DNA of 64,000 nt from Spodoptera frugiperda. Its lineage: Eukaryota; Arthropoda; Insecta; Lepidoptera; Noctuidae. Of this stretch, positions 62,427-64,000 are shown one piece after another. The stretch lies in assembly GCF_023101765.2 (NCBI RefSeq), contig NC_064240.1, positions 1,860,001 through 1,924,000 on the forward strand. Direction: 5' to 3'. Numbering within the stretch: the first letter of the stretch is position 1; each line of letters starts with the position of its first letter. A program made the position numbers and the translations under genes. The notes beneath the pieces are model-generated. The model was not told the origin of the DNA, did not search any database, and saw nothing but the letters and a program-made list of their open reading frames with translations.

Positions 62427-63684
62427 GACCCATTAATTATAAAAAAAATAGCCCACTGGCTCATATCTATTACACATTCACAATGGACATTGCAATAATT
62501 GCAGTAATTTAATGGCTGGTTTCGGAAAAAATCGTTACCAAGGAATAGTTTAAGTATTAAGTATTCATTAAATATCTCTGAGTATGGCAGCATGAGATTT
62601 ACGTGTAAAAGTGTTATCATACCTACATTACCTACTTGCAAAAATAAATATCATTCATCATTTATCATACATCACTATACTATCACACTGTTCAAACAAG
62701 CTCATATAACACACACCCACTACAAAACCCACCCAACTGAAAACTGTCCACAAAAAAGAAGAAAATATAATGTCCCAACCTCCCATGAATACTCTTCATA
62801 ACAAACGTTACGACCTACAAAGCTGGTGTCGACAGCAGACTGAATAACTTACGAACACGCACTGTTCGCTGTTCGTTGTAAATAACACTTGATATTTTAA
62901 TATCTAGTCGTTACATATTCATTTTACAGGGTTGCCACAGAACAGTGGTTTTACATAAATAATTCTGTTACAAAAATTAGCGGTTGTTGTTACAATCAGA
63001 TTACGCAATTACAATTCGTTCGGAAATGCTTTGTTGATTTGCATAAGTATGGTTGCGTTGAAAGAAGTTTTGTGATAGGAGAGGTTTTTTTCGCTCTTCT
63101 TTGTCAACGTTTACTCCATAGATTCATCAACATAAAAAATTATACATACATATTCTATGACATAACTGATTTATTAAGAATATTCTTTAGATTTTTATTT
63201 CTGCCATTTCAAAATACAACGTGTCATAATATAGAAGATTGTATGCAACCTTAAGTGATTTGGAAAAAATATTTATTATTAAATATTGAATGGTCAAATT
63301 AACGAATTAAGAAAACTATAATGTTTAAACATACTCTTTAACAAACGATAAATAAAAAAAATACTTCCGTATCACACAGAAGATATCGATTGTCTCATAC
63401 AAAATAAAAAAATGTTCTAGAAGATAAAAGAACAAAAAAAGTATAACGCTTGGTATCGCCAACCCTACAGAGACATGCAAATTAAGACCCCCGTGTTTGC
63501 GTTTTAATACGGTCCGGTGATCAATAACCTTCAGTGCGCTGAAAAAGTTCAAATTAAAAGCTTCCGTAAAAATCTACGTTTTCATTGTTCCAATGTAAAT
63601 GATACAGAATCGTATATTATGTATGCTGCATGTGTGTGTGTTTGTGTATTTATTGAAAATGGTGGATTTGGTATATTTTATTAA

Positions 63685-63825
63685 GAAGTTGAATTGTGTG
63701 TATGTTCGTTACTCAATCACATCAAAACGGCTAAAGGAACAAGGATAGATTATGGTCTGTAGAATAGGAGACTTAATATGCTTCAGGAATGTGACAAAGC
63801 CGCTAGCAGAAGCTAGTTATAACTT
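63685..63825 (-). repeat. Interspersed repeat, family R subtype, inverted and degraded
   Basis: CACATCAAAACGGCTAAAGG and AGCCGCTAGCAGAAGCTAGT. Confidence 0.55.
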
Positions 63826-64000
63826 GTTTGTTTGTGACTTAGTAAAAAAGGCAATAAATGAATGAAGTATGAATGGACAATGATGCTGTTAATTAAAAAG
63901 AGTAAATGGAGGTAAATATTTCAATAAACGTAAAACTATGTACTTATTTAATAAGTGTTACTATTAAAAGAAAGTCATAATTTTCAAGTACATATTTTTT

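Larger units (their letters stand above)
51158..64000. other. Gene-free spacer, right part
   Basis: Only repeats and hairpins listed separately. Long AT-rich stretches (57886-59789, 61666-63684) show nothing identifiable. Confidence 0.55.

Overview
This is an AT-rich, intron-bearing eukaryotic window dense in short interspersed repeats. It looks like a moth, probably a noctuoid. The evidence is one spliced insect-type gene, several tRNA-derived SINE families, RTE-type and CR1-like LINE pieces, and short repeats of kinds common in lepidopteran genomes. I see no bacterial operons, CRISPR arrays, rRNA or functional tRNA genes.

Layout. (1) 1-14184: intergenic or far-upstream sequence with scattered SINE and LINE ends, hairpins and nothing convincingly coding. 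(2) 14185-22760, + strand: a nine-exon gene whose exons join in phase into a 451-residue acid sphingomyelinase-like phosphodiesterase (SMPDL3 family). It has a signal peptide and a hydrophobic C-terminal tail suggesting a GPI anchor. Most metal ligands are kept, but both catalytic histidine positions are changed, so it may be a pseudoenzyme. Its introns hold SINE copies and a 156-bp MITE. (3) 22761-39757: repeat-rich spacer with one candidate first coding exon on the - strand (28113-28230, with TATA-like and initiator sequences), a 130-bp foldback, and a MITE with 19-bp perfect terminal repeats. (4) 39758-44470 plus a 5' leader, - strand: a nearly complete CR1-like non-LTR retrotransposon. ORF2 (endonuclease plus reverse transcriptase) is open throughout. 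ORF1 (PHD finger, coiled coil, esterase-like domain) is broken twice, both times at runs of seven A. (5) 44500-64000: spacer with a 5'-truncated LINE (50013-51157, - strand) whose 3' end matches several shorter repeat pieces in the window, plus many SINE and LINE tails.

Apart from the phosphodiesterase gene, the candidate 28 kb exon and the retrotransposon ORFs, I find no supported coding sequence. Repeat families are named by letter here (T, S, H, E, A, C, R, P) because no database could be searched.
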